Shown here in pieces: positions 14,104 through 17,690 of a stretch of DNA of 17,690 nt. A program made the translations under genes and the position numbers. Location: NCBI GenBank assembly GCA_021772705.1, contig JAJFLN010000364.1:1-17690 (forward strand). The letters run 5' to 3'. The stretch comes from Candidatus Cloacimonadota bacterium (GTDB lineage Bacteria; Muiribacteriota; UBA6191; JACPRK01). How positions within the stretch are numbered: the stretch's first letter is position 1; each line of letters starts with the position of its first letter. The notes under the pieces were generated by a model. That model saw only the letters and a program-made list of their open reading frames with translations. It ran no database searches and was not told the origin of the DNA.

Positions 14104-15546
14104 TTATCCCTTCGTGCCGCCAACGGTCATGGAGCTGATCAGCAGGTGGGGCTGCCCCAGCCCGACGGGAACGTACTGACCGTTCTTGCCGCAGCCTCCG
14201 AAGGAGAGCTCGAAGTCATCGGCGACCATGGTGATCTTGCCGAGTACATCGGCTCCATCACCGATCAGGGTGGCTCCCTTGACGGGGGCGGTGATCTTCC
14301 CATCCTCCACGAGATAGCCCTCCGAGACGCTGAAGACGAACTGCCCGTTGGTGATGTCGACCTGTCCGCCGGTGAAGTCGGCTGCGTAGAAGCCTCGCTT
14401 GACGGTGCGGACCAGATCTTCGAAGGAGTGTGGGCCGTTCCGCATGATCGTGTTGGTCATACGAGGCATGGGCACGCAGCGATAGTTCTCTCGCCGCGAG
14501 TTTCCCCAGCCGTCCTTGCCCATCAATCCCGCGTTGTACCGGTCGTACATGTAACTGGTCAGGACACCGTTGCGGACCAGCTCGGTCTCCCGGGTCTCGC
14601 CGCACTCGTCATCGACGTTCAAGCTGCCCCAGTGGTTCGGAATCATGGCCGTATCGTGGATGGAGACGATGTCGGAGGCGACACGCTTGCCGAGCATCTC
14701 GGAGAACTTGCTCGTCCCCTTCCGGTTGAAGTCAGCCTCGATACCGTGGCCGATAGCCTCGTGGAGCAGCACGGCACCCCAGCCGTTGGTCAAGATGACC
14801 GGCAGCTGTCCCGAGGGAGCCGGTCCGGCTGTGAGCATCTTCACGGCCTGGGCCGCGGCCCGCTCCCCCACGGACTCCGGGGAGATCTCGCTGAAGAGCT
14901 CGAAGCCCTTCATCCCGCCAATCCTGCCGGAACCGCTCTGGCGATCGGATCCCAAAGCGGCGACAGCGGAGCAGAAGAGGCTGGTCCGCACCCGCTCATC
15001 TTCGGCGAGCTTGCCGTCCGAGGTAGCCAGGAGCAATCTCTGCACTACGTCCCGGTACATCACGGAGACTTCCTTGATGCTGGAGTGATGAGCCCGAGCC
15101 GCCTCGTCGGTCCTGAGCAGGACATCAACCTTTGCGGAGCTGGCAGCCTGATCGGGATACTGGGCGACCGGGGAGAGCGCGTGAAGCTTGGCGTTAGCCA
15201 GCTCCACCGTCACTGACCGGACTTCACCCTTGGCGATTCGGCCTGCGGTGCGGGCGGCTTCGAGGAGGGACTCCTGGCTGACGTCGGCGGTGTGGGCGTA
15301 TCCCACGACCTTGCCGGAGATGACCCGGATTCCAACTCCTCGCTGGACGTTGTACTGGATATCCCGGATCTTCCTGTCTCGCCGGGTGAGGGCGGTGACC
15401 ACCGTGTCCTCGGCATACAGATCGGCGAAGTCCCCGCCCCGCTCGAGGCCGGCTTCGAGAATCCGGGCGACGGATTCCCGGGAGAGTAGTCCGTTCTCGG
15501 ACTGCCAGAAAGGGGGTTCCGTCGCGGTGGAGATTGGCTCTTGCAT
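14104..15546 (-). CDS. tldD: TldD zinc metalloprotease subunit
   Basis: The 480-residue product equals the E. coli TldD length (481). The ATG at 15546 follows AGGAG at 9 bases; a TTG at 15549 is an alternative. The zinc motif HEAIGH (262-267) is intact in LLHEAIGHGIEADF, and the third ligand region GGCGKNGQYVPVG (Cys452) corresponds to the conserved CGK of TldD. Other family marks are EDTVVTALTRRDRKI near the N-terminus, VQRGVGIRVI, DDECGETRETELVRNGVLTSYMYDRYNA, and GFYAADFTGGQVDITNGQF. It forms the catalytic half of the cytoplasmic TldD/TldE protease; the partner gene follows directly. No peptide substrate or natural-product precursor gene was seen nearby, so a housekeeping role is likely. 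Divergent from the zinc-ribbon gene at 15723. Confidence 0.95.
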   Translation of the reverse strand: MQEPISTATEPPFWQSENGLLSRESVARILEAGLERGGDFADLYAEDTVVTALTRRDRKIRDIQYNVQRGVGIRVISGKVVGYAHTADVSQESLLEAARTAGRIAKGEVRSVTVELANAKLHALSPVAQYPDQAASSAKVDVLLRTDEAARAHHSSIKEVSVMYRDVVQRLLLATSDGKLAEDERVRTSLFCSAVAALGSDRQSGSGRIGGMKGFELFSEISPESVGERAAAQAVKMLTAGPAPSGQLPVILTNGWGAVLLHEAIGHGIEADFNRKGTSKFSEMLGKRVASDIVSIHDTAMIPNHWGSLNVDDECGETRETELVRNGVLTSYMYDRYNAGLMGKDGWGNSRRENYRCVPMPRMTNTIMRNGPHSFEDLVRTVKRGFYAADFTGGQVDITNGQFVFSVSEGYLVEDGKITAPVKGATLIGDGADVLGKITMVADDFELSFGGCGKNGQYVPVGLGQPHLLISSMTVGGTKG

Positions 15547-15722
15547 CAATCACGGCTCCTGAGCTCGGGAGGTCCCTTCCGCTGGTCGGCGGTCCGGTCC
15601 ACGGCACGGCTCCTCTGAGGTTGAAGGTCGACGGGTGGAAGGGGATCATCCGATATCTAGACAGGGAATTCCACAATTATCTGGACAGCTTCAGTCCCGA
15701 CGCTTGTAGACTTGGAATTCCC

Positions 15723-16196
15723 ATGTTCGTTTGCACCAAATGCGGCGCCGAGAACTACCCTGGAATCTCGTACTTCGAGCGTGCCAAGGAACCGAACCGA
15801 ATCTGGATCACCTGTCACGACTGCGGCACATTCGGCGTGCACCCCTATGAGGGCGCCCAGAGTCTGGATCTGAAGTCCCTCAAGACCCAGGGCTTGGGCG
15901 TGGTGGACACCCTGCGGTTCGGGGTCGAGAAATCGCTGGATGCTTTCCGTGGATTCGTGGTGAGGCCCATTCCCGAGGGCGAGACCGACCGGTTCTACGT
16001 GGAGCTCATCGCCAAGCTGGCCAACACGAAGCTCAACGAGAAGCAGGCCCAGGAAGCCTGGCTGGAGATCCTGGACCACAAGTGGTATCTGAGCGAGAAG
16101 GCCGAGCGAGACGTTGGCATTCAAGTGTCGGCCCTGGATTTCTTCAAGAACATCTGGCCGAGCCGGGACGAGCGGAAGAAGCCAGCCGGCGAGTAG
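15723..16196 (+). CDS. Zinc-ribbon protein of unknown function
   Basis: This is a 157-residue cytoplasmic protein. The ATG at 15723 is preferred because the zinc ribbon begins at once; an upstream open stretch to 15534 overlaps tldD and has no features. Two CxxC knuckles, CTKC (4-7) and CHDC (31-34), indicate a structural zinc ribbon. Residues 92-146 are helical and include WLEILDHKWYLSEKAERDVG, a motif that resembles a C-terminal segment I recall from DUF4032-type proteins (L-x-H-R-W-Y-x-S-E-x-A-x-R-D-V-G); this is from memory and unverified. No ribosome site is strong; a TGGACA (15682-15687) to TAGACT (15707-15712) promoter is possible but has a 19-base spacer. The gene is divergent from tldD. 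Function unknown. Confidence 0.75.
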   Translation: MFVCTKCGAENYPGISYFERAKEPNRIWITCHDCGTFGVHPYEGAQSLDLKSLKTQGLGVVDTLRFGVEKSLDAFRGFVVRPIPEGETDRFYVELIAKLANTKLNEKQAQEAWLEILDHKWYLSEKAERDVGIQVSALDFFKNIWPSRDERKKPAGE

Positions 16197-16220
16197 AGCT
16201 TCTCCCGGGGGCGAGGCCGG

Positions 16221-16502
16221 CTACCTGGGTCTCGGTACAAGGAGAACCGGGACCTGGACATCGCCGTTCTGGTCCAAGCTGACCCGGCGAATTGTCCCCT
16301 GGCCATCGACGAAGTAAAGATACCCACCGTCGACGGTTAGAAGATCGCCGAAGGCGTCGGGAACGCCGCTGGTCACCTTCGAGGCAACCCCTCCAGCTTT
16401 CAGATTGCCAACATCGATGGTCTTTGGCCCCGAATAGACGGCCATGGCTAGGATGGCAAAGAGAGCAATTCCCAGGATGTCGACCAAAGTGTGACGGCCC
16501 AT
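16221..16502 (-). CDS. Small membrane-anchored protein with one propeller-like strand repeat
   Basis: The 93-residue product starts at ATG 16502, preceded by GGAGGT with a five-base spacing; this is why I do not use the in-frame ATG at 16514. Residues 6-23 (LVDILGIALFAILAMAVY) are a single membrane helix. The rest is short and probably exported: GVPDAFGDLLTVDGGYLYFVDGQGTIRRVSLDQNGDV reads like one beta-propeller or YVTN-like blade (strand, turn, strand). That is too little for a full propeller, so the protein may pair with a partner. It is divergent from the lipoprotein gene at 16662. The coding call rests on the ribosome site, the membrane helix and the codon bias; no family is recognised. 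Confidence 0.6.
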   Translation of the reverse strand: MGRHTLVDILGIALFAILAMAVYSGPKTIDVGNLKAGGVASKVTSGVPDAFGDLLTVDGGYLYFVDGQGTIRRVSLDQNGDVQVPVLLVPRPR

Positions 16503-16522
16503 GTGCACCTCCATCGCACAAA

Positions 16523-16551
16523 ATGAAAGGATTCTGAAGACATCTTGTCAG
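16523..16551 (-). promoter_or_regulatory. Weak sigma70-like promoter for the small membrane protein
   Basis: On the minus strand CTGACA (16551-16546) and TTTCAT (16528-16523) are 17 bases apart, a 5/6 and a 4/6 match. The transcript would start close to 16516, leaving a very short leader before the GGAGGT. The rest of the 159-bp divergent spacer (16503-16661) shows no clear promoter for the lipoprotein. Confidence 0.3.
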
Positions 16552-16661
16552 AGCGGAAAGAGATTCGCAACGTTCGTTCCGGAAGAGCATCCAACAGAGG
16601 GGCGGTGTCATGAATGCAGAGCACAAACACAGGAATTCACCCGGTTGGAGGGAATGAAGCC

Positions 16662-17690
16662 ATGATCTCAGCTGTCCCCCGAAGCGGGAGCACGGTTGTC
16701 AGCGAACTTCTGAGGCCTTCTGTCGTGGCTCTGAGTATGGTGGCCGTCATGATCGGAGGCTGTGGCGGAGACTCCGGCGTCGGCAGTGGACGGATCCAGG
16801 GCAAGGTTCTGGCCGTGCAGTCAGGATTCTCATCGGCGAGTCCCGTGTCGGGGGTGGCCATCACGGCCCAGAGACTGGAAGGCACACCCATCCTCCGGAC
16901 CAGCGTGAGCAACAACTTCGGTAACTACCAGTTCGACAAGTTACCTGGGGGCGCCTATGAGTTGGTCTTCGCTGGCAGTGGATTCACCAGCGCCAACGGC
17001 AGTCAACCCGTGAGGGTCTTCGTCGAGCCCGATCGGGTGTCTCAGGTGCCCGACGTCCTGGTGACGCCGGGAATCACCCAGGGGTCTTCAGTGGTCATCG
17101 TCTCCGTGGTGGATGCCGTGACAGGCCAGCCGGTGAACGGAGCCACCGTGACAGTGGGTACGGCCAGCACGACGGCGGGGTCCAACGGCACCTACTCTCT
17201 GTTCGTTCCCGTCACGCCGGGCATCCAGGGGCAGCCTGCCGCTCAGCGTGTCCTGGTCAACGATTCGGCCCATCTGGCAGGCAGTGAGCAGCCCAGCACA
17301 ATCATTCCCATCGCCAACCAGACCGTGGCCATCACGGTGAGAGTCTCTCCGTCCCAGTCTGTGGTTCAAGGCGTCGTCCGGGCATCGGCGTTCGACGGTC
17401 TCTACCGCCAGAACGGGACCTATTCCCGGCTCAGCATCACCAGCGACTCGATCGATCCGGGATTCCTGAATCCGATCATTGATGGCGGAACGGGACAGTT
17501 CAGCGTTCGGGTCCCGAGCAGCTCTGCGGCCTCATCGACCCGGTTCAGCCTGATCTTCAGCGGCCAGGGGTTCTTCGTGAAGGTCCTATCGAATCTCATC
17601 GCCCCCACGACGGGGGCAACGTCAAATCTGTCCAGCGACGTCATCCTGGAGCCGACGACGGTCACCCTGGAAGGCAATGTCATCACCAGC
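16662..17690 (+). CDS. Lipoprotein with carboxypeptidase-regulatory-like repeats (cut by window edge)
   Basis: The 343 visible residues start at ATG 16662 (GGAGG at 16647-16651) and run off the right edge with no stop. A signal sequence ends in the lipobox MIGGC, with Cys34 as the lipidated residue, so the protein is anchored in a membrane. Following a short Gly/Ser linker come several Ig-like or carboxypeptidase-regulatory-like domains. The first (about 43-133) has GRIQGKVLA, VSGVAITAQ, then NNFGNYQFDKLPGGAYELVF, the typical G-x-Y-x-F-x-x-L-P-x-G-x-Y turn. The second (about 143-235) has VVDAVTGQPVNGATVTVGTASTTAGSNGTYSLF. A third starts near 236 (VVQGVVRASAFDG). Such domains act as surface scaffolds or binding modules; no catalytic domain is visible so far. 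Ser, Thr and Val are unusually common, as expected for an extracytoplasmic beta protein. Confidence 0.85.
   Translation, partial: MISAVPRSGSTVVSELLRPSVVALSMVAVMIGGCGGDSGVGSGRIQGKVLAVQSGFSSASPVSGVAITAQRLEGTPILRTSVSNNFGNYQFDKLPGGAYELVFAGSGFTSANGSQPVRVFVEPDRVSQVPDVLVTPGITQGSSVVIVSVVDAVTGQPVNGATVTVGTASTTAGSNGTYSLFVPVTPGIQGQPAAQRVLVNDSAHLAGSEQPSTIIPIANQTVAITVRVSPSQSVVQGVVRASAFDGLYRQNGTYSRLSITSDSIDPGFLNPIIDGGTGQFSVRVPSSSAASSTRFSLIFSGQGFFVKVLSNLIAPTTGATSNLSSDVILEPTTVTLEGNVITS

Noticed and set aside
14098..15216. A 372-codon plus-strand frame opposite tldD
   Set aside because: tldD is certain from the HEAIGH motif and full length. The antisense frame has no recognisable features.

Overview
The window comes from a GC-rich, most likely diderm bacterium. 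The evidence is a lipoprotein with a clear lipobox, several class III (type IV pilin-like) prepilin signals, and many secreted proteins. Strong GC bias in codon third positions fits all calls. The mix of an Hanks-type kinase fused to an FGE-like domain, golvesin-like and carboxypeptidase-regulatory-like secreted domains, and pseudopilin-like genes suggests an environmental, little-studied lineage. I cannot name the phylum. No tRNA, rRNA, CRISPR array or intact insertion sequence was seen.

Layout. At 1-400 (-) is the N-terminal part of a membrane-anchored alpha/beta hydrolase, cut by the window edge. At 619-4874 (+) is a four-gene operon: a secreted golvesin-domain protein, a very large GspK/PilX-like minor pseudopilin, a small prepilin, and a second secreted protein that shares its C-terminal domain with the first. 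Facing it at 4892-5994 (-) are two more prepilins (GspI/PilV-like and GspJ/PilW-like) whose genes overlap by 4 bp. Just upstream of them on the same strand, 6052-7304, is a translationally coupled pair of secreted paralogues with HEFxHLYD motifs. Next, 7527-9894 (-), are an ArsB/NhaD-type ion permease and a universal-stress-like protein. An intergenic stretch of about 370 bp follows, with two stem-loops (one a perfect 25-bp inverted repeat) and a good sigma70-type promoter.

That promoter drives a Ser/Thr kinase-FGE-like fusion (10268-11848) closely followed by a monofunctional proline dehydrogenase (11854-12759). Convergent to it lies a complete tldE-tldD pair (12765-15546, -). Divergent from tldD is a small zinc-ribbon protein (15723-16196). 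The window ends with a small membrane-anchored protein (16221-16502, -) and a divergent, truncated lipoprotein with carboxypeptidase-regulatory-like repeats (16662 to the end).

How the genes may work together. The region 619-5994 looks like a dedicated minor-pilin/pseudopilin locus: three prepilins with Glu5 plus one GspK-like subunit without it, bracketed by two secreted proteins with a common, apparently unnamed C-terminal domain. No assembly ATPase, platform protein, secretin or prepilin peptidase is present, so the machinery must be encoded elsewhere. The HEFxHLYD pair may belong to the same minus-strand transcript. This cluster is the best candidate here for an undescribed system. The rest is mostly recognisable housekeeping, transport and signalling.
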